From positions 62,001 to 126,000 of the forward strand of contig JAEZQY010000020.1 of assembly GCA_023441055.1 (NCBI GenBank): a stretch of DNA of 64,000 nt, given 5' to 3'. A model generated the notes under the pieces. That model made no database searches, had not been told where the DNA came from, and was given only the letters and a program-made list of their open reading frames with translations. Source of the DNA: Bacillota bacterium. Its GTDB lineage: Bacteria; Bacillota; Bacilli; Paenibacillales; UBA4045. The number at the start of each line of letters is the position of its first letter. The first letter of the stretch is position 1. Positions 38,630 to 47,029 of this stretch are shown one piece after another. The position numbers and the translations under genes were made by a program.

Positions 38630-39862
38630 TTATAGCAGTTGACCCGCCCGCTTTAAGTATCTTAGCAGCACGACACTCACGATTGAGCAAGCGACAGCGC
38701 ATAGCCCAATGAACAAGTATCCGGCCTGCAGCCCGATCACCAGACCGGTCTGCGGATCATAGATGCTCGTGAAGATGTGCTTGAACCCATCAATAATCGC
38801 GCCGATCAGGAAGTTGCCGATCACGCTCATGATTCCCATTATTGTAACAGTGAAGGTGATCGCGGTATCTGTGCCGCTGGGATATCGCTTCGCCAGCAGC
38901 GCCATAACGGTCGGGTAGATCGGCGCGATTCCGATACCTGCCAGCGCGAACAGTATCGCGCCAGACTGACCGATCAGCACTGCCCCGACTGAACATAGCC
39001 CGGACAGACCAGACAGTATAATCAGCGACTTCACATAGCCGATCCTGTCGATGACGACACCCAGCAGCAATCTAGCTAACATGAAAAATAAAAAGAACAG
39101 GCTAAGCATACCGGCCGATGCCGTCGTATCCCAATTGTAAGCCTTCTCCAGGAAATTCACCAACCAGCCGCCGATCGCTAGCTCAGACACAACGCCGAGC
39201 GACAGTACGCCGACGATCAGCCAAGCTCCGCGATCCTTCATATACGCGCTAAGCGGTATACGTTCCCCCTGCACCTCGCGCGCTTCAGGAAACCTGGGCC
39301 GCAGAGACTGCAGGAAGGGCAGGATCGCCAGAGCCAGCATCACGAGATACATGCCCCGCCAGCCGAGCGGTACTCCGAATAGATGGACGCTCATGAGATA
39401 GGTTGCAATCAGCGGCGCGACCATGGAGCTAAGCCCATAGAAGAAGTGCGCCAGATTCATCATCATACCGGTGTTCTTGGTGAAGATGCGCGCGCTCAGA
39501 ATCGCCAGTCCGATCTCGAGCATGCCATTGCCGATGTACATCAGGAAGTAAGCCGCCATGAAGAACGATGCGCTCTCCGCATAATAGATCAGCACACCGG
39601 AGAATGCCATCGAGCCGAAGGCCAGCAAGCATACCTGCTTAAGTCCAATCCGATTGGACAGGTAACCGGTAAAGCTGCAAGCGAGCATATAGCCGAGCGA
39701 ATTAAGCGCCAGCAATGTGCCGAGCTGAAGCTCGTTCAAGCCCAGGTCAAGCTGGATGCGCGGAATGGCAGGGCCCTTCACATTCTCCGAGAAGCCGAAG
39801 ACCAGAAACCCAATGAAGACGACGAGCGTAAGCATGATTGTATTCTTGCGAGTAAGTGACAT
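38630..39862 (-). CDS. Major facilitator superfamily transporter
   Basis: This 410-residue protein has 12 predicted TM segments. The first half carries the MFS loop GYLSNRIGLKQVCLL after TM2. It resembles fucose-permease-like sugar/proton symporters (GPAIPRIQLDLGLNELQLGTLLALNSLGYM), but the substrate cannot be assigned. It starts 53 bases after dgkB with a site AAGGA about ten bases ahead of the ATG, and lies 38 bases upstream of the serine hydrolase, which may process what it transports or may be unrelated. Confidence 0.85.
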   Translation of the reverse strand: MSLTRKNTIMLTLVVFIGFLVFGFSENVKGPAIPRIQLDLGLNELQLGTLLALNSLGYMLACSFTGYLSNRIGLKQVCLLAFGSMAFSGVLIYYAESASFFMAAYFLMYIGNGMLEIGLAILSARIFTKNTGMMMNLAHFFYGLSSMVAPLIATYLMSVHLFGVPLGWRGMYLVMLALAILPFLQSLRPRFPEAREVQGERIPLSAYMKDRGAWLIVGVLSLGVVSELAIGGWLVNFLEKAYNWDTTASAGMLSLFFLFFMLARLLLGVVIDRIGYVKSLIILSGLSGLCSVGAVLIGQSGAILFALAGIGIAPIYPTVMALLAKRYPSGTDTAITFTVTIMGIMSVIGNFLIGAIIDGFKHIFTSIYDPQTGLVIGLQAGYLFIGLCAVACSIVSVVLLRYLKRAGQLL

Positions 39863-39915
39863 CGATGAACGTCCTTCTACTGAATGTGATGCTGAAGCTT
39901 GCTCAGCGTGAAGCT

Positions 39916-40824
39916 CTATTTGTAAGTCGAGACTCCGGTCTCATCTACAATAATCTGCAGATGCTGGGGCAGCACGTTGAACTTCACCGGCAGGGTCCCG
40001 CCGAATTCACCATCCAGGTTGAGCTGCACATAGTCATCTGTTGTAATTACCATCTCATTCGTCTGAAAATAAATCACATGCGGATCATTAATATGCTCTC
40101 CCCGCAAAGCCAAGGTCGCAATCCGCAGGAACTCGGCCAGATTGCACTTGCGCAGCACGATGACGTCCAGCATGCCATCGCTCAGACCGGCGTCCGGCGC
40201 TAATCGCTCGAAGCCGCCTACCGAATTGCTATTCGCCACCAGGAACAGCATCGCCTCCACATTGCCCTCTAGATGAGGGGATTCAATGTTGATCTCGATC
40301 GGTCTTAGCCGCGGGAGCTTCTCCAGGCCCTTCATGTAATAGGCGAGCTGCCCGATCATCGTCTTCAGCTTGCTTGGCACCTCGTACGTCAGCTCAGTCA
40401 TCGATCCACCGCCGGCAATATTGATGAAGTAGCGATTATTCGCCTTGCCGACATCAATTCCTCTGCTATATTGATCAATGATGAGGTCACACGCCCACTC
40501 CCAATTCTTAGGGATACCCAGCGCTCGTGCGAAATCATTCGTCGTGCCGAGCGGGAGAATGCCCAGCTTCGGGCGATTCGGCTTAGGCGACAGGCCGTTG
40601 ATCACCTCGCATAGCGTTCCATCACCGCCTGCGGCAATGACAATATCGAAGCCGCGATCCGCCGCCTCCGCAGCCGCGAGAACCGCGTCACCCTCACCAA
40701 TGGTAGCGTGAGTCGATGTCTCGATCCCGCCCTGCTCCAGGTATTGCAGAATATCAGGCAACCTGCGCTTCATCTCTTCCCTGCCCGATGTTGGATTATA
40801 GATAAGTCTTGCTCTAATCGCCAT
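39916..40824 (-). CDS. dgkB: Diacylglycerol kinase, soluble lipid kinase
   Basis: This 302-residue protein matches Bacillus DgkB (YerQ) along its length: RLIYNPTSGREE, the GGDGT nucleotide-binding loop (IAAGGDGTLCEVINGL), LPLGTTNDFARALG, INIAGGGSMTELTYEVPSKLK and LNLDGEFGG. It phosphorylates diacylglycerol, recycling it into phosphatidate for membrane lipid and lipoteichoic acid turnover, at the inner face of the membrane. It starts ten bases after the CbiX-like gene. Confidence 0.94.
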   Translation of the reverse strand: MAIRARLIYNPTSGREEMKRRLPDILQYLEQGGIETSTHATIGEGDAVLAAAEAADRGFDIVIAAGGDGTLCEVINGLSPKPNRPKLGILPLGTTNDFARALGIPKNWEWACDLIIDQYSRGIDVGKANNRYFINIAGGGSMTELTYEVPSKLKTMIGQLAYYMKGLEKLPRLRPIEINIESPHLEGNVEAMLFLVANSNSVGGFERLAPDAGLSDGMLDVIVLRKCNLAEFLRIATLALRGEHINDPHVIYFQTNEMVITTDDYVQLNLDGEFGGTLPVKFNVLPQHLQIIVDETGVSTYK

Positions 40825-40834
40825 ACACGATCAC

Positions 40835-41626
40835 CTATTCTTCTATGTTCTTCTCGCATTCTTGATGCACACGACGTTCGATCCATGCTGTGATATGCGG
40901 ACTAGGGAGCAATGTTGCACCCGTATACCGGTATGTATATCCATCTAACCGCTTCGGAATGACTTGATTGGTGAAGTAGCCCTGGCTGAGGAACAATGGT
41001 GCGATGAGAATCGCCAGATCCTGCCTGTTCTGAGACCACCAGCTGAGCTTCTCCGGAACCTCATCCGGCAGCAACATCACCGTGTCTGCCTCCGCATAGC
41101 CGCCGATCGCCTTTACCTGCTGGGCCAAGCTTTCTAGCCCATGCCTCCAGCGCTCGTGGAAGCCCTGCTCCTTGCTGCCATGTCCAATGAGCAGAACGAC
41201 CTCCTGCGCCGGATTCATTGTGATTGGCTTCAGCTTGTCGGCAAGCAGCTGCGCGATCTCGGGATCATCATCGATTGGATCGCAGAGATGGATCTGAGCG
41301 CGTGTACGATACCGCGCTAGATCAGTCGGCAGCTGAGGCTCCGACTTGACGCCTAGCGCCCAAGCGATCTCATCCATATGCGTACTGCCCGAGGAGATGA
41401 ATAGCGGCACAACGAGAATATCCGTTACTTGCTGCTCCTCTAAGCGGTCAATGCCGTCCTGGATTAGCGCTCCCTCTACCAGCTCCAGGAATGCGCATTC
41501 CAGCGGAATCGGTTCCCTAGAGGCGGTGACCGGGAGAACTGCTGCAGCGCACGCTTCTCTCACCAGCTGCGTCCACTTGGCATCCCTTGAGCCGTGACTT
41601 ATGGCTAAGACTCCGAATCTCCTCAT
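40835..41626 (-). CDS. CbiX/SirB-type sirohydrochlorin chelatase
   Basis: The 263-residue protein is made of two CbiX-like halves. The metal-site histidines are present in AISHGSRDAKW and LLIGHGSKEQGFHERW. Such enzymes insert cobalt or iron into sirohydrochlorin for cobalamin or siroheme. Siroheme is the cofactor of CysI, encoded 8 kb away, so a SirB role is attractive but not proven. It heads a co-directional minus-strand run (chelatase, dgkB, MFS, hydrolase, mqnB, mqnD). The start has GGAGGA just upstream. Confidence 0.82.
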   Translation of the reverse strand: MRRFGVLAISHGSRDAKWTQLVREACAAAVLPVTASREPIPLECAFLELVEGALIQDGIDRLEEQQVTDILVVPLFISSGSTHMDEIAWALGVKSEPQLPTDLARYRTRAQIHLCDPIDDDPEIAQLLADKLKPITMNPAQEVVLLIGHGSKEQGFHERWRHGLESLAQQVKAIGGYAEADTVMLLPDEVPEKLSWWSQNRQDLAILIAPLFLSQGYFTNQVIPKRLDGYTYRYTGATLLPSPHITAWIERRVHQECEKNIEE

Positions 41627-41639
41627 TCCTATTCCTCCA

Positions 41640-42116
41640 AGTGCATCTAACTACTGACTGCTATCTCTTACTTCATACCCAATCACTGGACTCTAACCCG
41701 ATAACTTACTACTAACTCCTTACCTATACTGCAAACCCAAACTTATAACCTAACTGACGACTTCTAGCCCAACTGCTTACCGCTTACCCAACAACTTACT
41801 ACTAACTCCTGCTCACTTTCTAACTCCTGCTAACCCCCGGCCCTACTCGCTATAATCTAACGTCCTTTTGTGCAATTAGTTTCAGCCGCTATATGTGCCA
41901 GCTCCAACTAAGTGCAAAAGTGTCATTTAGATTGGGGCATATATGAAGTAATCGCTCGTTTTATTGCATCTAATGGCATGATTTGCAATTAGTTATGTCA
42001 GAATCGACGAATTCCATAAAACTAAAGTCACAAAATGCAACTAGTTTAATTACCAACCCACTCAATGAGAATACCGCTATCGTCACTGTCTTCGCAACGT
42101 CAAATTCCTCGTATGG
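41640..42116. repeat. Non-coding interval with degenerate repeats
   Basis: No gene is seen in this 550-base gap. The left part is a low-complexity stretch of AACT/TACT words; AACTTACTACTAACTCCT occurs twice (about 41702 and 41796). The right part has diverged copies of the word TGCAATTAGTT at 41871, 41984 and 42036, with TGTCATTTAG at 41921, giving spacings of about 50-63 bases, and an inverted partner AACTAAGTGCA at about 41905. The same word recurs at about 43126. This is one of several intergenic repeat clusters in the window. Confidence 0.55.
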
Positions 42117-42152
42117 TCAAAAAAGGCCGCATCCGCATCTTCTTATGCAGCC
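42117..42152 (-). terminator. Rho-independent terminator of yerC
   Basis: On the minus strand GGCTGCAT pairs with ATGCGGCC (one T-G wobble) and is followed by six Ts. It ends about 60 bases past the yerC stop. A near copy lies at 43144-43177. Confidence 0.8.
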
Positions 42153-42178
42153 AGCCTTCTTGCATTCTACATCATATT

Positions 42179-42469
42179 CTACTTGCCCAGACGATCAAGC
42201 GCCAGCTTATAGCCATCATTGCCGTAATTCAAGCAGCGCTTCACTCGCGAGATCGTAGCCGTACTGGCCCCAGTCTCCGCTTCGATCTGATTATACGTGC
42301 TTCCCTTGCCGAGCATGCGCGCTACCTCAAGCCGCTGAGACAGCGACTGAATCTCATTGACTGTGCACAAGTCATCGAAGAAGATGTAGCACTCCTCCAC
42401 ACTCTTCAGTGTCAGGACAGCCTCAAATAATTGATCAACGGATTTATCGTTCAGCTTCTTCAATTGCAT
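42179..42469 (-). CDS. yerC: TrpR-like regulator YerC
   Basis: This 96-residue protein matches Bacillus YerC: LFDDLCTVNEIQSLSQRLEV-type core (FFDDLCTVNEIQSLSQR) followed by a TrpR-type helix-turn-helix, TGASTATISRVKRCLNYGNDGY. Its target is not known from sequence. The ATG at 42469 stands eight bases after GAGAGGG; an ATG directly upstream (42472) is equally in frame and longer frames are not supported. yerB, its neighbour in Bacillus, lies 3 kb away here. Part of this locus is duplicated at 43141-43405. Confidence 0.9.
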   Translation of the reverse strand: MQLKKLNDKSVDQLFEAVLTLKSVEECYIFFDDLCTVNEIQSLSQRLEVARMLGKGSTYNQIEAETGASTATISRVKRCLNYGNDGYKLALDRLGK

Positions 42470-42529
42470 CATTGAATCCCTCTCTCGCATGTATTCCATC
42501 GCACACATAGCCTTCCTTATCTGTATGCT

Positions 42530-42558
42530 ATGATACTTTACATCGGCAAAGTTTTCAA
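42530..42558 (-). promoter_or_regulatory. Sigma-A promoter of yerC
   Basis: Minus-strand TTGAAA and TATCAT are 17 bases apart, about 55 bases before the yerC start. The same block, with TTGCAA and TGTCAT, is kept in the yerC remnant. Confidence 0.65.
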
Positions 42559-42613
42559 GCGATAAAGCGGGCATTCCGCCTAATAATCGTGACAGACGAA
42601 TGGAGTATTATCC

Positions 42614-42991
42614 TTAGTATGGCCATTCTTTCTTTTTCATTACCAAATCGGTAGAGCAGAATACAATGACCGTAAATATAATCGCAACAATAAATACGGT
42701 TACTACCCCTGGAGGTGATTGAGCATATAAATACCAAAATGGTCCCATAGCGAAAATAATGTGGAGCAACAAATACAGAGTTACATATACGCCATTAAGT
42801 TTTCGAATCATGCGATTCGTTAAAAATTCAATACCCATAGAACATGGAACAGCTATGAGTACATTGATCAGTAATGAGTACATGACTAGTGCCCAGATAG
42901 GTGCATCTTCATTAAACAATGGTTGCAAACAAACACCAAAGAGAATTGAGGTAGCTCCTGCTGCAATAAGTTTTCTTATTAACAAGCCCAT
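42614..42991 (-). CDS. Small four-TM membrane protein, unknown
   Basis: This 125-residue protein is mostly hydrophobic, with four TM segments (about 8-27, 33-53, 70-90 and 93-113) and a basic tail (MKKKEWPY). It contains no motif I recognise. GGGGGATA precedes the ATG by about ten bases. It is more AT-rich than the flanking genes and sits exactly between the intact yerC and its gutted copy, so it may have arrived with, or between, the duplicated blocks. Confidence 0.65.
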   Translation of the reverse strand: MGLLIRKLIAAGATSILFGVCLQPLFNEDAPIWALVMYSLLINVLIAVPCSMGIEFLTNRMIRKLNGVYVTLYLLLHIIFAMGPFWYLYAQSPPGVVTVFIVAIIFTVIVFCSTDLVMKKKEWPY

Positions 42992-43140
42992 CTATTGATA
43001 TCCCCCTTCTAACTGCTTGCTAACTGCTAACTGCAGACTGCTACCACCTATACCTATCACCTATTCCTAATCCTATCTTCTATCTCCAAAATCCTACCCC
43101 CATTGTCTAACGTCCCTTAGGAATAGCAATTAGTTATGTC

Positions 43141-43405
43141 AGCAAAAAAGACCGCATCCGCATCTTCTTATGCAGCCGGCCTTCTTGCATCATCTTGTTC
43201 TACTTGCCCAGTAAATCCAACGCCATCTTTCTACCGATTTCTCGCTCAGTTTCTTATTTCTTCAATCGCATCACTGCATCATTGCATCACTCTCGCATGC
43301 ATCTCATCGCGCACATAGCCTTCCATAATGTGTATGCGATGACACTTTACATCGGCAAAGTTTGCAAGCGTTGAAGTGGCAGTTAAGCCTTATAATCGTG
43401 ACAAA
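43141..43405 (-). pseudogene. Gutted second copy of yerC with promoter and terminator kept
   Basis: The block is homologous to 42117-42602. It keeps the last part of yerC and its terminator hairpin (T run at 43144-43149), then about 220 coding bases are missing, then the first codons, the leader and the promoter (TTGCAA 43362-43367, TGTCAT 43339-43344, 17 bases apart). The GAGAGGG site is destroyed and no open frame remains. If still transcribed, it would give an RNA of about 190 bases with an intrinsic terminator. The flanks of both copies share the words TGCAATTAGTTATGTCAG and ATAATCGTGAC. Confidence 0.75.
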
Positions 43406-43466
43406 CGTCCAATCAGTCAATGGGCATCTAACATATGATGTGTTAAAAAAAAGGATTGTGAGCCTA

Positions 43467-44057
43467 TTGAAACCTCAACAACCTATGTATTATAGAAATC
43501 CGGAATCTACGCCTAATTACTCAGCCGGGCAGCAACAGTATCCTGGTGCAGCTCCACCCGATCCATACCTGCTGCCGGAGCAAGCGACCTATTCGGCATA
43601 CTTGCCCGCCGCGCCGACTTCGACACCCGCCTCTTCATCCTCTGGCTTATTGTCAAAGCTGGATTTCAATCAGATTAAATCTACAATTGACCGGCTTGGC
43701 GGCGTAGATGGCATACTGGCCACTGTTTCCAAGGTGCAGAAGATCATGCAGACCGTCCAGCAATTCGCCCCCATGGTCAAGATGCTGATCCCCAAGCTCG
43801 GCGCTAAGTCCAGCGATTCCGGTGATGATGACGACTACGAGGATTATCCCCGCAGGAGGCGGAGAAGACGCTCAGGCTCCAGACATGGCTCCAGACGCGG
43901 CTCAAGGTATGGCTCCAGACATGGCTCAGGATATAGCTCCAGATATGCCAAGTCAGCGCAATCCGGCAGATCGCGGGCGAGACGGAGTACGCAGACGCAG
44001 TCCAAGAGCGTTCCCTATTCATCAACCCGCAGGCGCAGTGTCAAGAGCAGTCGTTGA
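43467..44057 (+). CDS. YqfQ/VrrA-like protein with Arg/Ser-rich tail
   Basis: The 196-residue protein has a Pro/Gln/Tyr-rich start, a central conserved segment LLSKLDFNQIKSTIDRLGGVDGILATVSKVQKIMQTV (about 60-97) typical of the YqfQ/VrrA group of Bacillales proteins, an acidic patch (SGDDDDYEDY) and a tail rich in Arg, Ser, Gly and Tyr with repeated S-R-x-G-S units. The TTG start has AAGGA 11 bases upstream and is uncertain; a GTG nine bases earlier is possible. Relatives are linked to spores, but no activity is known. The tail is encoded by short in-frame repeats of the word GGCTCCAGA. Confidence 0.7.
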   Translation: MKPQQPMYYRNPESTPNYSAGQQQYPGAAPPDPYLLPEQATYSAYLPAAPTSTPASSSSGLLSKLDFNQIKSTIDRLGGVDGILATVSKVQKIMQTVQQFAPMVKMLIPKLGAKSSDSGDDDDYEDYPRRRRRRRSGSRHGSRRGSRYGSRHGSGYSSRYAKSAQSGRSRARRSTQTQSKSVPYSSTRRRSVKSSR

Positions 44058-44100
44058 TACGGAGCCTGAGCGCGTCGACACGATTGCCTCACGAATCGCG

Positions 44101-44148
44101 CCAACTCGCGCCAGCTCGCGCCAGCTCGTGCCAGCTCGTGCTAGCTTA
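44101..44148. repeat. 10-bp tandem repeat, about five copies
   Basis: The unit CCAGCTCGYG repeats in exact 10-base register from 44101 (CCAACTCGCG, CCAGCTCGCG, CCAGCTCGTG twice, then CTAGCTT), preceded by a partial copy. It fills the short space between the convergent YqfQ-like and HPr-kinase-like genes. Confidence 0.85.
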
Positions 44149-44160
44149 CATCAACTGCTA

Positions 44161-45099
44161 TTACTCAGCTTCCGACGAATCCGCGTTCTTGAAATCCTCT
44201 TCCAGCCGCTGCAGGAAATCCTCAGCGGCGCTGTAGCCGAGCTGCTGCAGATACCAGTTATTCGCCGCAGCTTCGATCAGGCCCGCTACATCGCGGCCTG
44301 GTTGAAGCTGAATCTCGATATGCGGGATCTGCACGCCCATATAATCAACGAACTTCGGCTCCAGCATCAGGTCATTGTTCAATGTGTTCTCACGCCACTG
44401 CGTCAGTTCAATATCCAGCGCAATACGGGTCTCATCTTGGAACGCCTTGCGCCCATAGATGCGGACGACATTAATTAACCCGATGCTGCGCAGCGCCAGA
44501 AATTCCCGTGTCTTCTGATTATGCGTACCTAGCAGCGTCTGAGGACTCAGCTTCTTCAGCACTACAATATCGTCAGCGATCAGACGATGCCCGCGACGTA
44601 CCAGTGTATGCGCAGTCTCACTCTTGCCGACACCTGACTTGCCTCTTAGCAGTATACCGATGCCAGACACATTGACACAGACACCATGTACAGAAATCTC
44701 CTGCGCCAGCGATTTCTTCAGATAGCTGTCCAGCTTCTCTATGAACGGCGTCGTCGACTCCGATGTCCGGAGAAGTGGAATACCCTCCTGTGCGCAGTAG
44801 ATCATCAGATACTTCAGATCCTGCTGATCCCGGGTCACAATGAAGCACGGCGGATGATACTTCACAATATTACCGATATGCAGATTCCGTTCTTCCTCGG
44901 TCAGCCGCAGCAGATAAGTAATCTCCTTAAGCCCCAGAATCTGTACCCGCTCCATGGGGAAATATTCGAAGTACCCCACGAATTCTAATCCAGGCCGATG
45001 GGCCTTAGATTTCCCGATCGTACGGGATAGCTCGTTCTCGCCTGTGAGCACCTCCAGCTTGAAGGTGTCGACTACTTGTTGCACCGTGATTGTCCTCAT
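44161..45099 (-). CDS. HPr kinase/phosphorylase-like protein, divergent signature
   Basis: This 312-residue protein aligns with Bacillus HprK throughout: H138 in SVHGV, the P-loop GKSGVGKS at 153-160 and GHRLIADD at 170-177. The family signature, normally LEIRGLGIINV, here reads LALRSIGLINV, losing the acidic residue and the glycine, and the usual VRPGRN reads LQPGRD. It may be a paralogue with altered phosphorylase activity rather than the main HprK, which in Bacillales normally sits next to lgt. HprK modifies Ser46 of HPr in catabolite repression. Its start overlaps the yerB stop by four bases. GGTGGAGA supports the ATG. Confidence 0.85.
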   Translation of the reverse strand: MRTITVQQVVDTFKLEVLTGENELSRTIGKSKAHRPGLEFVGYFEYFPMERVQILGLKEITYLLRLTEEERNLHIGNIVKYHPPCFIVTRDQQDLKYLMIYCAQEGIPLLRTSESTTPFIEKLDSYLKKSLAQEISVHGVCVNVSGIGILLRGKSGVGKSETAHTLVRRGHRLIADDIVVLKKLSPQTLLGTHNQKTREFLALRSIGLINVVRIYGRKAFQDETRIALDIELTQWRENTLNNDLMLEPKFVDYMGVQIPHIEIQLQPGRDVAGLIEAAANNWYLQQLGYSAAEDFLQRLEEDFKNADSSEAE

Positions 45100-46184
45100 T
45101 GCATCTCCACCTTCGATCCTTCCGGCACAATTTGCACCCACGTCTGTCCAGGCAGCAGCTCGGCTTCCTGGCCATCCACATAGGCGCGAATCATCCCCTC
45201 TTTATTCTCCCAAGTAATCACTCTAGCTTGTCCCGCCTGAATGAGCAGCCCCGTACCAGGGCCGACCACATCAACCTGGCGCCGTCCGATATTATCCACA
45301 ATCTTATGCTTGGCGTAGATCACCATCACATTCTCAGCCGTGATCTGCACCTCATCCGTCTTATCCTTATGCGCTTCACCGAGCATGGTGCGATTATAGC
45401 GATTGGCTGCCGCATCATAGTCATACCCGACATGATAGCCTGCTATGTAATTGATCTTAACCGTTGTCGCGGGCTCCCCGCTGATCACCTGAGTGCCGCT
45501 AGCGGCCCTATAGAACCTCGGACTAACCGCCTGCCATTCGTCGCGATACTTCTTCTTCACAGCGCCTTCATAGATCAGCTCACTCTTCGTGTACAGATTA
45601 TGCGGTGCCTTGCGCGAGGAATCTCGCCAGTAGTAGGCATCATCCCCGTACACCTGATCGAAATTCGGAAGCTTATGCTTGTGTACGTAATTAATCGCTT
45701 CCTGACTCCAGCCAGCATGCACAATCAACCCATCAAGACCATGAGCAATCTGGGCAAAATAAGGCCGCAAACTGCGCACTGGACCAATCACGTCCGCAGT
45801 CTGACTATGGAATACGGAGATAAAGCGTGTAATCTCCCCCTCAGCTAGTACCTCATAGACAATATCGGCCTTATACAAGCCGTCCTGCGGTCTCGCCCTA
45901 GGTGAATTCTCCACCATAACCACAATCGGCCGCTTCTTCATCTCCTCATCTGTGCCCATGCCGGTCAACGCATGTTGGAATGGAAATTCCGGTTCCGGCT
46001 CTGGCTCAGGTATGAGAACAATCGAATCCTCCAGATCAGCCATCTGCTGCTCTTCTACATCCGTATTCACTGTTTCTTCCACATCTTGACCACAGGCGGC
46101 TAGTATCATCATCGATAAGAACAGCATGACCAGCGCAAGCGCGTAATAATGTCGGTACGATCGGCTAGTATTCGTACATGTCAT
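45096..46184 (-). CDS. yerB: YerB-like lipoprotein, DUF3048
   Basis: This 362-residue protein has a lipoprotein signal (SMMILAACG), an acidic Glu/Pro tether (EPEPEPEFPF) and the DUF3048 domain: RPIVVMVENSPRARPQDGLYKADIVYEVLAEGEITRF, HSQTADVIGPVRSLRPYF and a C-terminal part with TAENVMVIYAKH. Its role is unknown; it is a membrane-anchored extracytoplasmic protein. The ATG at 46184 has GAGAGGG six bases upstream; a longer frame is rejected. It overlaps the HPr-kinase-like gene downstream (ATGA) and the LigB-type gene upstream by 20 bases, so the three form one operon. Confidence 0.9.
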   Translation of the reverse strand: MTCTNTSRSYRHYYALALVMLFLSMMILAACGQDVEETVNTDVEEQQMADLEDSIVLIPEPEPEPEFPFQHALTGMGTDEEMKKRPIVVMVENSPRARPQDGLYKADIVYEVLAEGEITRFISVFHSQTADVIGPVRSLRPYFAQIAHGLDGLIVHAGWSQEAINYVHKHKLPNFDQVYGDDAYYWRDSSRKAPHNLYTKSELIYEGAVKKKYRDEWQAVSPRFYRAASGTQVISGEPATTVKINYIAGYHVGYDYDAAANRYNRTMLGEAHKDKTDEVQITAENVMVIYAKHKIVDNIGRRQVDVVGPGTGLLIQAGQARVITWENKEGMIRAYVDGQEAELLPGQTWVQIVPEGSKVEMQ

Positions 46185-46980
46185 TGTCTTCCCTCTCATC
46201 CTTCCCGAACATCCAGACATTTAATGATAGACATCCATATAAATAAGTTTGATGCAGCTTGGCAGATTCCTGCTCGGCGTGAGCAGTTCCCATAGCCGTG
46301 AACAGTGGAGACAGATGCGGCTCACCGCCCCTGAGTACTGCCTCCTCCACCAACGGCGCTCGTTCCTCATAATGGAATAGATCTTCCGTATGCCATACCG
46401 CAATTCGCTCCGACAGCCATTCATCGAACGTAACCGCGAAACGCTGGGGCCTGCTCGAATCCATGGACACCCGCTTCAGCTGATGCCCTGTGCTGCCGCT
46501 GGCAACAATCAATACACCGAGCTCCCGCAGCGGTGCCAGCATGCGACCGATTCGATAATTCTCCTCAGGAACCAGCTTGCCATTCAATGTGACGGCGACA
46601 ACCGGCACCTCAGCATGCGGATAGAGTAGATGAAGGGGAAGCCATGCGCGATAATCAAGGTCTGATCGCACATCGAATTGATAAGATATACCCTGGCCGC
46701 TGCACAGAATCCCAATGTCGGAGGCCAGCTGGCGTTCACCCTTGGCTGGGTAAGACCGATCTGCCAGCTCTTCCGGAAATCCGTACTCCGGACGAATCCC
46801 CTTATAGCGATCTGCGGCACTGATTCGCATCATCGGCCCGATACCAGTATCTGCAGTAAGAATAATAATGGCCTGCGGCTTCGGGAACTGATCGGATAAT
46901 CCCTTCACAGCCTGTGTGTAAGCGATATCCATTAGTCCCAGTGTCGGAACCCCATGGGCTAGGAAAAGACTTGGGAGCAT
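46165..46980 (-). CDS. LigB-type extradiol dioxygenase homologue with altered metal site
   Basis: This 271-residue protein has the DODA/YgiD fold: FLAHGVPTLG (H9, first ligand), IVASGSTGHQL and PHLSPLF for later histidines. The usual second ligand in SAHW is replaced (TADT, D44), and the usual DHGAW reads DYRAW. Family members open catechol-type rings with iron or zinc; here Asp may replace His as ligand, or the activity may be lost. AGGTGAG precedes the ATG. It is the first gene of an operon with yerB and the HPr-kinase-like gene. Confidence 0.82.
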   Translation of the reverse strand: MLPSLFLAHGVPTLGLMDIAYTQAVKGLSDQFPKPQAIIILTADTGIGPMMRISAADRYKGIRPEYGFPEELADRSYPAKGERQLASDIGILCSGQGISYQFDVRSDLDYRAWLPLHLLYPHAEVPVVAVTLNGKLVPEENYRIGRMLAPLRELGVLIVASGSTGHQLKRVSMDSSRPQRFAVTFDEWLSERIAVWHTEDLFHYEERAPLVEEAVLRGGEPHLSPLFTAMGTAHAEQESAKLHQTYLYGCLSLNVWMFGKDEREDNDMYEY

Positions 46981-47029
46981 CCATCCATCTCACCTTTCTG
47001 CTGCTTTCACCATCATATCATAAAGTGAT

